A stretch of 64,000 bases of DNA from Treponema sp. UBA6367 (GTDB taxonomy: Bacteria > Spirochaetota > Spirochaetia > Treponematales > Treponemataceae), in contig DJRF01000022.1 of the NCBI GenBank assembly GCA_002437725.1, positions 1 through 64,000 of the forward strand. Reading direction: 5' to 3'. Position numbers and translations under genes: made by a program. Positions 28,827 through 37,755 of the stretch are shown here, in pieces. The notes under the pieces are model-generated. The model was not told the origin of the DNA. It searched no databases and saw nothing but the letters and a program-made list of their open reading frames with translations. Each line of letters starts with the position of its first letter. Position 1 is the first letter of the stretch.

Positions 28827-30143
28827 CTAAACGCAGAGCAAATAGCTGCGGCAGTCGCCTACGCCTTTTACTTCTATGTGTTCTCTACATTCAAAATTGT
28901 AAGAATCTTTTAGTTTCTGATAAATTGATTCAGAAACTTGAATTCTTCCAGGAATTCCTGTAGATTCCATTCTGGAAGCGAAGTTTACAGTTTCGCCCCA
29001 CATATCGTAAATGTATTTTTTCTTGCCGATAACGCCAGCTACCGCAGGACCGCAGTTCATTCCGATTCTAATTTTTATGTCTGTATTGTTGCGCAAGTTA
29101 AAATACTTCATATAGCGAAGAACATCTAACATAAAAAGCATAAGCTGCTCGCTGTGGTCTTCATAAACATCCGGCAAGCCGCTGGCAACCATGTAGGCAT
29201 CGCCAATTGTTTTTATTTTTTCGATTTTATACTTATCCACAAGCATGTCAATCTCGCTAAAAAGCTGATTTAAAAGATTCACCAGCTTTTCCGCACCTAT
29301 TTTTGCCGACATTTTTGTAAAATCTACAATATCTATAAAACCAACAGAAACGTCTTCATAACTCCTTGTAATTGGCTTTGAAACGACTCTAAGACTAGAA
29401 ACTATGCTCGCAGGAAAAATATTCAGTAAAAGCTCTTCAGAACGTTTGTTCGCCGCGTTTAGCTTGGCAATCATATCCATATCAGGATTTTCCATAGTCA
29501 TGTACATAAGAAAAATGCAGATTGCCGTTCCTATTCCTAAAAGCAAAAGTTCTTTGAACTGCATTTGAATCAATGCGACAGAACCTTCCATTATTGTAAA
29601 GCAAAGAGTTGGAACTTTTCTGTCAAATGAAATCTTTTTAAAATTTATAATAAACAAGGTGATTGCAATAATCACGCACGCAACAGAAAAAATGTACGTT
29701 ATTGTAGAAGGAATTCCATAAGAATAAACGTAGCGCCCGCTTCCTCCATATAGTATAGGATAAATTAGAACGAAAACAACGCATACAAGAAGAGAAACAA
29801 ATATTGTCCCTAGTAAAATCTTTTTTAACTTGTGTTCTGTTTCTGACATGCCTTCGTAGTAAGTATTTGCCACAATATAAGTCATAGCAGTCGCAATCCA
29901 AAACAGCATGGCAACTATGTACCCTTTTGAAAAAAAGTCATTCACCCAGCTAGGAATTACATCCCTCTTTGAAATTGTAATAACACTGACGATGTCAAAA
30001 AAAAGTTCAATCCAGGTAGCAAACATAAGAACTCTGAACACAGAATTTTGCACAGACTTCCAGCGCGGCTTTGAAAAAAATACCACAATTATAATAGAAA
30101 CAAAAATTAAACCTGCTATTTGAAATTCAATATTAAATGGCAT
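28827..30143 (-). CDS. Membrane adenylate cyclase (class III)
   Basis: A 438-residue protein with about six hydrophobic segments in residues 1-230, a short linker (KLNAANKRSEELLLNIFPASIV) typical before cyclase domains, and a class III catalytic domain at about 262-435. Metal-binding Asp residues are in VGFIDIVDFTK, the purine-specifying Lys is in EKIKTIGDAY, and the transition-state Asn and Arg are in ETVNFASRME. These residues favour ATP over GTP. The start is the ATG at 30143; a GTG at 30155 overlaps the GGGAG ribosome-binding site. The whole 5' leader consists of repeat B1. Confidence 0.88.
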   Translation of the reverse strand: MPFNIEFQIAGLIFVSIIIVVFFSKPRWKSVQNSVFRVLMFATWIELFFDIVSVITISKRDVIPSWVNDFFSKGYIVAMLFWIATAMTYIVANTYYEGMSETEHKLKKILLGTIFVSLLVCVVFVLIYPILYGGSGRYVYSYGIPSTITYIFSVACVIIAITLFIINFKKISFDRKVPTLCFTIMEGSVALIQMQFKELLLLGIGTAICIFLMYMTMENPDMDMIAKLNAANKRSEELLLNIFPASIVSSLRVVSKPITRSYEDVSVGFIDIVDFTKMSAKIGAEKLVNLLNQLFSEIDMLVDKYKIEKIKTIGDAYMVASGLPDVYEDHSEQLMLFMLDVLRYMKYFNLRNNTDIKIRIGMNCGPAVAGVIGKKKYIYDMWGETVNFASRMESTGIPGRIQVSESIYQKLKDSYNFECREHIEVKGVGDCRSYLLCV

Positions 30144-30190
30144 TTTTATCTTCACTCCCTTAAAAAGTCAGGAAGAAAGTTTCAACTTTC
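30143..30190 (-). repeat. 48-bp direct repeat, unit 1, at the cyclase ribosome-binding site
   Basis: Positions 30143-30190 and 30295-30342 are identical except for one base, at a period of 152 bp. Each unit carries the Shine-Dalgarno GGGAG followed by YGAAGATAAAAA, and hairpin 4 of family B (GAAAGTT/AACTTTC). Unit 1 ends exactly at the cyclase start codon. Unit 2 therefore places a second, unused copy of the initiation region upstream of the structured leader. Confidence 0.85.
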
Positions 30191-30312
30191 GATTTGACTT
30201 TTTAAGTTGTTTCGCAACGAAGTGAGAAACAACATTTGATAAATAAGTTTGCAACGCAAACTTTTAAGATAAAAACAGACGCCATTTCCGGCTGTTTTTA
30301 TCTTCGCTCCCT
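30155..30312 (-). repeat. Family B structured 5' leader, copy B1
   Basis: Read toward the cyclase gene, the order is hairpin 1 AAGATAAAAACAG/CTGTTTTTATCTT (30304-30266), hairpin 2 AAGTTTGC-GTT-GCAAACTT (30263-30245), hairpin 3 GTTGTTTC/GAAACAAC (30233-30206), hairpin 4 GAAAGTT/AACTTTC (30190-30175), then CTTTTTAAGGGAG with the ribosome-binding site. Copy B2 before hisD has the same four hairpins, with compensating base changes in hairpins 1 and 4. It can be a regulatory RNA leader or a mobile repeat that carries a ribosome-binding site. Confidence 0.85.
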
Positions 30313-30483
30313 TAAAAAGTCAGGAAGAAAGTTTCAACTTTCAACCTTATAGACTTACATTATACCACAAATAATCAAAATATTTTATTTTTTTTCTATA
30401 TAATTAGAAAAACCATGATATAATTTTAGAAACAAGGCGGACGAGAACTTAAATCTTTTTAACTGAAATATCAAAACTCATAT

Positions 30484-32991
30484 ATGCAAAAATACAATCT
30501 TTTAGTCGTAAGTTCATCATCTCTTAAAAATCTTTTTTCAAAAGCAGAGTTAAGTTCTGAATACAATATTTCTTGGTGCTCGGTTGAAAACCTTGAATAC
30601 TTTAAGTTTCAACTTCAAAATTCTATAGATTTAATAGTTTTAGACGAATCGTTCGCTTCTCCGGGAAAAATGGTTATAGCAAATCAGTTTAGCGTGTCTA
30701 AAATCATTGTTTCAGAAAAACTTGCAAAAGACCAGGAACTGTTTTTTCTTGAACAGAATATTGTTCAAATTATAAAAGATGTAAAAGACTGCCAGATTTT
30801 AATTCATTCAATAAACAACATAATCAAAAACGAAAAAAAAATTCAAGAAAAAATAAAACGCATGGAAACCCAGTTCCAGCACGATAAAATTGCCATATCT
30901 CAAATAGATGAAAAAACAGGAATCTACAACGAAACAACTTTTTCCATAAAAACAAAGGAAATGCTTTTAAGAAATCCAGAAGTCACTTACATGCTTTTAC
31001 GGTTCGACATAGACCATTTCAAGGCTTTTAATGAATCTTACGGATTTGCAGAAGGCGACAACCTGCTCTACCAAATTGGACAAGCGTTTATACGCACAAA
31101 AGAGCCTTCTAAGACATTCGGACATATTCGCGGCGACCACTTTGTAGTCTGCATGCCTTATGAAAACTTTGATCCCGAATCAGAAATATCTAAAATAACG
31201 GATTTTTTAAAATCACTTTATCCTGATTTTTATTTTATAGTGCGAATGGGCATTTATATTTTTGAAAATCCGCAGGAAGATGTTCCTTTGGCAATTTCAA
31301 GGACGCTATTAACACTTTACTCTGCAAAAAATTCTTACAACAAGCACTTTGCCTTTTACGACAAAAAACTTAGCAACAAACTTTTAGATGAGCAAGAATT
31401 TACAAGCGAAATGTCGCAGGCTCTTGAAAGAGAGAACTTTGCAGTTTATTTTCAGCCTCAATACGACTACACAACAGAAAGCCTTTCTGGAGCAGAAGCT
31501 CTTGTTCGCTGGCAGCATCCAATACGAGGATTAATTAGTCCCGGTCTTTTTATTCCTCTTTTTGAGCAAAACGGATTTATTACAAAACTTGACGAATTCA
31601 TGTGGGACAAATCCTGCAGTTATATGAGAAAATGGATTGACCAGGGTTTAAATCCTGTTCCAGTTTCTGTAAATATTTCTAGAAGAGACATTTACAATCC
31701 AAACCTTGTGGAACATTTTAAAAACTTGCTGAAAAAATATAATCTTTCTCCAAAAAATCTCCGCTTAGAAATAACAGAATCTGCCTACATGGAAAACCCT
31801 GAACAACTTATAAGCGTTGTAAAGCAGCTTCAAAAAACAGGTTTTTTAATTGAAATGGATGACTTTGGAAGCGGCTACTCTTCCTTAAACACATTAAAAG
31901 ATGTTCCTGTAGATATTTTAAAGCTTGACATGAAGTTCATAGAATCAAACTCTGAAAGCGAATCAGGAATAAATAAAGAATCCCGCGGAGGAAGCATATT
32001 AAGTTCAATTGTTCGCATGGCAAACTGGCTAAAACTGCCTGTTATAGCGGAAGGAATAGAAACAAAAAGCCAAGCCGATTTTTTAAAAAGCATCGGCTGC
32101 TTTAATATGCAAGGTTTCTTTTTTGCAAAACCGATGCCAGCGGAAAAGTATGAAGAACTTCTTTCAACCTTGCCATCCATAGACGAAAAAGTTTTTGTTG
32201 ATTCAGAGTTTTTTAGCGCCATTAATTTTCTTGATGCCACAAATCAAAATGCGCTTTTGTTCAACAGTTTTGTAGGTGCGGCTGCAATAATTGAATGGAC
32301 AGGAACGACTATTGAAACAATCAGAATTAACGACCAGTATTTTGAAGAATTAAACACGACTAGGGATTCCTATGCGCACTTTAACAAAGACTTTTTAGGC
32401 AGGCTAGACAAGTCTAGCAGAAATATTTTTCTTTCAACATTGGCAGAGGCAAAGCGTTCTAAAAAAGAATCTTTTTGCGAAATTCAGTGTTTGCCAACTT
32501 ACAATGGAGGCGAAAAATTTTGGATCCGCGCAAGGATTCGATATCTTGCAAAGACAGTGACGAGCGACATTTACTACCTTGCAATTGAAAATATTGATTT
32601 TAGAATGAAGCTTCTGGATATGAACACAAATTTAAGCGAACAGCTTTCTTCAATTATGGAAACTGTTCCTTGCGGCATTCTGATTTTATGCTGGGCAGAA
32701 AATCCTAAAGTCACATTTGTGAACGAAAAATTTGCTTCTATGATTGGATACAGCATAATCGAACTGAACAAAATTATAAATGACAAACCTTTTTCTGTAA
32801 TTCCTGAAAAAAACAAAAAAAAGATAAAACAGACAATAAAAAACAACCTTGAAATGAAAATCAATGACTTTTCAATGGAAATTAACTTTGTTTGCAAGAA
32901 TGGCTCAGAAAAAAAATTAAGCATAAGATTTCAGACAAACGAGCGCTCAAACGGAACTTTATTCATGAACCTAATTGCTTTAGAAAATTAA
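30484..32991 (+). CDS. c-di-GMP phosphodiesterase: receiver-like, degenerate GGDEF, EAL, PAS
   Basis: An 835-residue cytoplasmic protein. Residues about 1-115 form a receiver-like domain (LIVLDESFA) without the usual acidic pocket. A coiled coil is followed by a GGDEF domain (about 140-290) whose active motif is degraded to RGDHF. The EAL domain (about 305-560) is intact: GAEALVRW, NISRRD, EITESAYMEN, EMDDFGSGYSSL, KLDMKFIE and IAEGIET. Two PAS-like segments follow (about 590-835). It should hydrolyse c-di-GMP, with the GGDEF part perhaps sensing GTP. There is no Shine-Dalgarno; TATAAT lies about 60 bp upstream. It is divergent from the adenylate cyclase gene. Confidence 0.87.
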   Translation: MQKYNLLVVSSSSLKNLFSKAELSSEYNISWCSVENLEYFKFQLQNSIDLIVLDESFASPGKMVIANQFSVSKIIVSEKLAKDQELFFLEQNIVQIIKDVKDCQILIHSINNIIKNEKKIQEKIKRMETQFQHDKIAISQIDEKTGIYNETTFSIKTKEMLLRNPEVTYMLLRFDIDHFKAFNESYGFAEGDNLLYQIGQAFIRTKEPSKTFGHIRGDHFVVCMPYENFDPESEISKITDFLKSLYPDFYFIVRMGIYIFENPQEDVPLAISRTLLTLYSAKNSYNKHFAFYDKKLSNKLLDEQEFTSEMSQALERENFAVYFQPQYDYTTESLSGAEALVRWQHPIRGLISPGLFIPLFEQNGFITKLDEFMWDKSCSYMRKWIDQGLNPVPVSVNISRRDIYNPNLVEHFKNLLKKYNLSPKNLRLEITESAYMENPEQLISVVKQLQKTGFLIEMDDFGSGYSSLNTLKDVPVDILKLDMKFIESNSESESGINKESRGGSILSSIVRMANWLKLPVIAEGIETKSQADFLKSIGCFNMQGFFFAKPMPAEKYEELLSTLPSIDEKVFVDSEFFSAINFLDATNQNALLFNSFVGAAAIIEWTGTTIETIRINDQYFEELNTTRDSYAHFNKDFLGRLDKSSRNIFLSTLAEAKRSKKESFCEIQCLPTYNGGEKFWIRARIRYLAKTVTSDIYYLAIENIDFRMKLLDMNTNLSEQLSSIMETVPCGILILCWAENPKVTFVNEKFASMIGYSIIELNKIINDKPFSVIPEKNKKKIKQTIKNNLEMKINDFSMEINFVCKNGSEKKLSIRFQTNERSNGTLFMNLIALEN

Positions 32992-34370
32992 AAATCTGGA
33001 GAACTTTGAAATTTCATCTTTTTTCCAGTTATAGGATGAGCAAATTCCAATAAATGCGCGTGAAGCATCAAGCGTTCATTTGGCAAACGGGCGCCATACA
33101 AACTATCGCCAATAATCGGCATTCCAAATCCATGCGAATCCGCTGCTGCAAGCCTTAACTGATGAGTTCTTCCCGTATGAGGAATAAAGAGAACCCTTGA
33201 AACATAGCGGCTTGTTCCATCGGGGGCAAAGTACTTCTGAATTCCTAGAACTTGCCACTGAGTAATGGCTTCCTTGCCATTTACGCTGTCCCAAATTTGA
33301 TGAGGCCTGTTTTCTACATCCAATCTAAAGTAAAGCTTCATTGAACCTTGTTGTTTTTTGCCTAAAAGCTTGCCGTCAACTAAGGCTATGTACTCTTTAT
33401 AGACTTTTCTGTTTTCAAATTGCCGGTTTAATTCTCTATGGGCTTCTTTGTCTAATGCAAGAACCATTAAACCGCTAGTTTCCATATCAAGCCTGTGAAC
33501 CGCAGGCTGCGCAATACATTCAGGAAAGAGCGTCTTTAAGCGATTTACAACGCAATCTTGTTTTTCAATGCCTCTGCCAGGCACGCTAAGAAGCCCTGAA
33601 GGCTTATTTACAACCACAATAAAATCGTCTTTGTAAAGAATGTTTAATCCAAGAATAGTCGGCAAAATCAAGGAACACCGCTCATCGCAAGGAGCGTAAA
33701 GTTTTCCTTGAGCTTTGCTTGAATTCGACTTGCCGTAAAAAGTTTCTGCCATTGAAACTACTCTAAAACCGTTAGAATAAGCGTAGTTTAATAGTTTTGG
33801 AGCGCAGCAGTCGCCAGTTCCTGTTGGGGGCAAAGAACTTTTGCAAATATCTGTTAGTTTTGCAACTTTTCCATTTGAACAAAAAAATGAATATAATGAA
33901 AAAACAGATTTTAAACTTTCATCGCACAAGCGCAAACGTTTTTTTCTAAGGAAACTTTCTTCAGACTTTTCTTCAAACTCTATTTTTTCTGCAAGACGCC
34001 TTTGCTTCAATAAATCTATTTGTTCTGTAAGCAAATGAATCTGTTCATCGTTTTTTTTAGTTGCTTTTTGAATTTCGCAAGCAGAAACAATTGGAGGCAC
34101 AATTATATTTCCAGAATCTTCAAATTCGTTTTTAAAATCTTCAGAAACAAAAAGCTGCCTAGCAAGTCCGGAAACTGCAAAAAGATTTTTTTTATACTCT
34201 TTTCCGTCAAAAAAGCAAGCGCAGACTGCGCAGCCGACCATTATTCCGTTTTCCACGCGTTCCTTGCTAGGTTGCGCAAGCTGCTTTAATTCTATTTTTC
34301 CGCACTCTAAAAAATCTATAAGCTCAAGGCATTTCTTAAACGCTTCTTGTGTGTCAAAAGGTGAAACCAT
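32988..34370 (-). CDS. RluA-family pseudouridine synthase with a long N-terminal extension
   Basis: A 460-residue protein. The C-terminal half (about 225-455) is an RluA-type pseudouridine synthase with the catalytic Asp in HRLDMETSGLMVLALD, DDFIVVVNKPSGLLSVPGRG before it, and HTGRTHQLRLAAA after it. The target RNA site is not deducible. The N-terminal 220 residues are extra: a cysteine-containing segment (VGCAVCACFFDG) and a basic coiled coil, then a region resembling the small domain before the catalytic core. It is the last gene of the def operon and overlaps the convergent EAL gene by four bases. Confidence 0.85.
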   Translation of the reverse strand: MVSPFDTQEAFKKCLELIDFLECGKIELKQLAQPSKERVENGIMVGCAVCACFFDGKEYKKNLFAVSGLARQLFVSEDFKNEFEDSGNIIVPPIVSACEIQKATKKNDEQIHLLTEQIDLLKQRRLAEKIEFEEKSEESFLRKKRLRLCDESLKSVFSLYSFFCSNGKVAKLTDICKSSLPPTGTGDCCAPKLLNYAYSNGFRVVSMAETFYGKSNSSKAQGKLYAPCDERCSLILPTILGLNILYKDDFIVVVNKPSGLLSVPGRGIEKQDCVVNRLKTLFPECIAQPAVHRLDMETSGLMVLALDKEAHRELNRQFENRKVYKEYIALVDGKLLGKKQQGSMKLYFRLDVENRPHQIWDSVNGKEAITQWQVLGIQKYFAPDGTSRYVSRVLFIPHTGRTHQLRLAAADSHGFGMPIIGDSLYGARLPNERLMLHAHLLEFAHPITGKKMKFQSSPDF

Positions 34371-34427
34371 TTTATCTTTTTGTAAAATTGTAAATCAGTC
34401 TAAATGCGAAGTTTAAAGGCGTTAGAC

Positions 34428-35156
34428 TTAGCGACCTAATATTTCTACAGAACCATCGGCTCTTGCAATAAACGCAACCGGTTTATTCTTTGTAAAAAAG
34501 CCAGTTTCCACAACTCCTGTAATATCGTTTATAAAATCTTCCATTTCTGAAGGATTAACAGGATTTTTCCACAAGCAGTCAATGATTTGGTTGCCGTTAT
34601 CTGTGATTACAGGACCGCATTTTTTTACACCTTCGCGAAGAACTACTTGCGCGCCTGTTTTTTCAAGAGTTTTCTTAATAGGAATATATGCTTCTGGAAT
34701 TATTTCAACTGGAAGAGCAAATTTTGTTCCTAAGGTTTGAACAGCTTTTGAACTATCAGCGACAATAACAAACTTTTTTGAATTGTAGGCAACAATTTTT
34801 TCGCGCAAAAGGGCAGCTCCTCCGCCTTTTATGCAATTACATTCAGAATCTATTTCATCAGCGCCATCTATTGCAAGGTCAAGCTCCCCGTCAATAATTC
34901 TATTTCTAAAAGAATAAACAGGTATTCCCCAGTCTGTGCAAGCGTTTTCTGTTTGAAAACTTGTAGCCACCGCTTTTATATCTTTTAAAGTTCCATCTGC
35001 AATATATTCGCTTAAACGCTTTACAGCTGGCAAGGCAGTAGAACCAGTTCCAAGTCCGATTTTCATTCCGCTAAAAATAAGCCCTTCTTTAAGAAGAGTT
35101 TCAACTGCGGTTACAGCTGCAAGTTTTTTTTGTTCATTCTGAGAAAGTTCTTTCAT
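34428..35156 (-). CDS. rpiA: Ribose-5-phosphate isomerase A
   Basis: A 242-residue RpiA interconverting ribose-5-phosphate and ribulose-5-phosphate. GLGTGSTALPAVKRL binds phosphate, DGADEID carries catalytic acids, and KGGGAALLREKIVA holds the catalytic Glu and Lys. AGGAG lies before the ATG, which is inside the end of aroDE (23-bp overlap), so the two are co-translated. The pentose phosphates it balances are also precursors for the aromatic and histidine pathways encoded nearby. Confidence 0.95.
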   Translation of the reverse strand: MKELSQNEQKKLAAVTAVETLLKEGLIFSGMKIGLGTGSTALPAVKRLSEYIADGTLKDIKAVATSFQTENACTDWGIPVYSFRNRIIDGELDLAIDGADEIDSECNCIKGGGAALLREKIVAYNSKKFVIVADSSKAVQTLGTKFALPVEIIPEAYIPIKKTLEKTGAQVVLREGVKKCGPVITDNGNQIIDCLWKNPVNPSEMEDFINDITGVVETGFFTKNKPVAFIARADGSVEILGR

Positions 35157-36645
35157 AATCGACTCCTGTAAAATATTTGAACTGCCTATACCCTTGATAA
35201 GTTAACATTTTAAACCCATTGCAAACATTGCAACCTGCGGCTCTTGCGACTTTCATTACAGGAGTTACTTCAGGGGTATAAACTATGTCAAAAAGATTTT
35301 CTGTGCCCTTAAATTGATAAAACCAAATCGGATTGTTTTCTTTATTAGGATTTTCCGCGCTATTCATTCCAACATTTGTAGTTTGGACTATTATATCAGA
35401 ATATCGGTCTAAAAGACCCGCGCTCTGCTCCTCTAAAGTTGCGTATTCAAATCCATACCTATCAGCAATATATTTAGCGTGGCTTAAGGTCCTGTTAAAA
35501 ATGCAGGCTTTTCCGCCAAGCTGCTTAATTGCGTATGCAATTGCCTTTGCAGCCCCGCCTGCGCCAATTATTGCAACCTTTCTTCTTGAAAGCTTTTTTA
35601 CTCCCAAAAATTCGCACAGTGCCCTTGAAAATCCGTAAGCATCTGTATTATGCCCAACCCACTGGGAATACTCTTTTACGACCGTATTGCAAGCGCCAAT
35701 TTCGCCCACTTCGGAATCAATATTATCCAAAAAAGAAATAACCGATTCTTTGTAAGGAACAGTTACTGCAAGCCCGTCAATTCCAAAGCTTTCTGCAAAA
35801 GTAAGAGATTCTTCTATAGAAGTTGAAGGCAAAGGAACGAACACCCTGTTCATATCATGCGCTCTATAGCCGGAATTGTGAATCATCGGGCTAGAAGTCT
35901 TTTTTAAAGGATAGCCTGTAACCGCAAAAATGCGAGTGCGGTCATTCAAGTTTCTAAAATTGTATAATTCATTTAAAGTTATTGGATCAAGATGGCCAAT
36001 TTCAGAAGTATTGGTTAAAGTTTCGCAAGGCGAAGTATATGTAAGATAGGAATTAAACTTTTTGGCAAGAATTCTTGATGAAATTCCAAGATTTCCCATT
36101 GCAACTACAATATGGTCGATATCCGAAATTGCAGAAGATTCCAAATATAGTTTTTCAACATCAGAAAGATTTTTAGGCATGACTGCGACTTTTGGAATTT
36201 CAAAGCTAGTTTTGCGCATGCTTTCAAAACGCGCGCGCAAATTTGTAACTGAACCAGAAAAATCGTGGCAACTTCTTATAATTTTTACGCCAAAAGCCTG
36301 CACTCCATCTTGCAAACCTGGAATATGAAAATCTTCTTCAAAATCTACGTAAGCAAAATTCTTTGCAGGATTTGGGTCTGCAAAAGAAAGAGCCCTCCCA
36401 AAAAGCGCTGTCCTAGCAAACTCTCCGCTGCGAAATTTTCCACCATCGTTTTCGCGGCGAATTGTAAGAATACAAGGAACTCTAATCATCGAAGGAAAAC
36501 GCCTTACATAAAGCTGCTCTTCTTCGTTCAAATGGTCTACTCTAAGTTCAACCAAATCTATATAAGAAGCATATTTTTCTACAAGTTCCGCATCTTCTTG
36601 CAGAGTTTTCCCAGTCAAAGTAAGGCAGATAAGAGAATTTACCAT
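35134..36645 (-). CDS. aroDE: Bifunctional 3-dehydroquinate dehydratase / shikimate dehydrogenase
   Basis: A 503-residue fusion. Residues 1-230 are a type I dehydroquinate dehydratase: VDLVELRVDHL, the His in RSCHDFSGS, and the Schiff-base Lys in FEIPKVAVMPKN. From about residue 237 a shikimate dehydrogenase follows: FAVTGYPLKKTSSPMIHNSG, VTVPYKE with the catalytic Lys, GACNTVV, HNTDAYGF, GAGGAAKAIAYA for NADP, and the C-terminal GFKMLTYQGYRQF. It performs steps three and four of the shikimate pathway. The AroD-AroE order is the same as in plant enzymes and in chlamydiae. Confidence 0.95.
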   Translation of the reverse strand: MVNSLICLTLTGKTLQEDAELVEKYASYIDLVELRVDHLNEEEQLYVRRFPSMIRVPCILTIRRENDGGKFRSGEFARTALFGRALSFADPNPAKNFAYVDFEEDFHIPGLQDGVQAFGVKIIRSCHDFSGSVTNLRARFESMRKTSFEIPKVAVMPKNLSDVEKLYLESSAISDIDHIVVAMGNLGISSRILAKKFNSYLTYTSPCETLTNTSEIGHLDPITLNELYNFRNLNDRTRIFAVTGYPLKKTSSPMIHNSGYRAHDMNRVFVPLPSTSIEESLTFAESFGIDGLAVTVPYKESVISFLDNIDSEVGEIGACNTVVKEYSQWVGHNTDAYGFSRALCEFLGVKKLSRRKVAIIGAGGAAKAIAYAIKQLGGKACIFNRTLSHAKYIADRYGFEYATLEEQSAGLLDRYSDIIVQTTNVGMNSAENPNKENNPIWFYQFKGTENLFDIVYTPEVTPVMKVARAAGCNVCNGFKMLTYQGYRQFKYFTGVDYERTFSE

Positions 36646-36657
36646 AAATATAGTCCG

Positions 36658-37734
36658 CTATCTAACAACTACTTTCTTCTGCACTTTGTCTACAACATAA
36701 AGTGTAAGAGTTGTATCTTTTGGAACAGCATACGGAAGAGTCAGATTTGAGCCTGTATGCAAGAAACTGACAAGTGTATATGTATTTCCGTCCGAAGTAG
36801 TCGCATCCAGTTTCATAGGAACAGGATAAGGATATTCTGTAAGCTGCGCCGAAAAAATACCGTAAATATTATCATCGTATTCTCTAGAAGGAAGAGCCAT
36901 TTCAACAGACATACGAGAATAATTTGGAATAAACTCAGAATCAAACTTTTGCTGACCAACAACTGTACCAGGTTTTTCGCCATTATTAACTTTTCTTGAT
37001 GTAAAGTCAAAAACAATCCTGCTTCTTGCAATAGTTTGCAAAACGTCGTTTAAGGAATAGCCAATAAGATTAGGAACTCTGGTATTTTCAAAAGTAGGAC
37101 CGCGGCTTACCACTAGAGTTACCTTTACAGGTTCTGAAATGTCAGTGCCCTCCGGCGGATCTTGCTCAAGAATTGTACCGGCAGGACTTACATCCGGCTT
37201 GTAAATTGGAGTTTCAAGAACAATCAGCGGTTTTGCAGAGCCGGCGAACAAAGTTTGCAGCTTCATCTTTAATTCGTCAAAATTTTCGCCAACGTAATTT
37301 TCCACATGGTCAACAATAATTCCTCTGCTGACAACCAAAGAAACACGGCTGTAACCGCGGACAATTGCTCCAGGTTTTGGTGTTTGCTCCAGAATAGTGC
37401 CTTCATCTCCTGGATTTTGGGAATACCGCAGCGTTATTTTAGGATAAAGCTCCTTTTTCTGCATTTCTATAAGCGCCTGGGCAAGTTCTTTTCCACGGAC
37501 TTCAGGAACCATAACTTCTTCCGGACCTCTAACATTCGTAAAAAACACAACTGCGCCGAAAAACACTAAAACTACAACGGCAAAAATTACAGTCCAAACA
37601 AGGGTTTTTCCATTTGACTGAAGATTATCAAAATAATTAAGAACACTTACTTTAGAAAAGCGAAAATTCTTTATTTTTGAGCACATTGTTTTTGTGCCAT
37701 TTTTTATTTTTTCCAAAAAATTGTTCATTTTCAT
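36658..37734 (-). CDS. Membrane protein with three PASTA domains, no kinase
   Basis: A 358-residue protein: a 50-residue cytoplasmic lead, one membrane helix (TLVWTVIFAVVVLVFFGAVV), and then three PASTA modules outside. Their starts are visible as VMVPEVRGKELAQALIEMQ, VENYVGENFDELKMKLQ and TRVPNLIGYSLNDVLQTIA, each ending in a V-S-L/T-L-V-V-S-R-G-like strand. PASTA domains bind peptidoglycan or lipid II. There is no Ser/Thr kinase domain. It is in the same operon as fmt and aroDE (13-bp and 21-bp gaps), suggesting constitutive envelope maintenance. Confidence 0.85.
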   Translation of the reverse strand: MKMNNFLEKIKNGTKTMCSKIKNFRFSKVSVLNYFDNLQSNGKTLVWTVIFAVVVLVFFGAVVFFTNVRGPEEVMVPEVRGKELAQALIEMQKKELYPKITLRYSQNPGDEGTILEQTPKPGAIVRGYSRVSLVVSRGIIVDHVENYVGENFDELKMKLQTLFAGSAKPLIVLETPIYKPDVSPAGTILEQDPPEGTDISEPVKVTLVVSRGPTFENTRVPNLIGYSLNDVLQTIARSRIVFDFTSRKVNNGEKPGTVVGQQKFDSEFIPNYSRMSVEMALPSREYDDNIYGIFSAQLTEYPYPVPMKLDATTSDGNTYTLVSFLHTGSNLTLPYAVPKDTTLTLYVVDKVQKKVVVR

Positions 37735-37755
37735 AGATTTTACTTTATCATTTTT

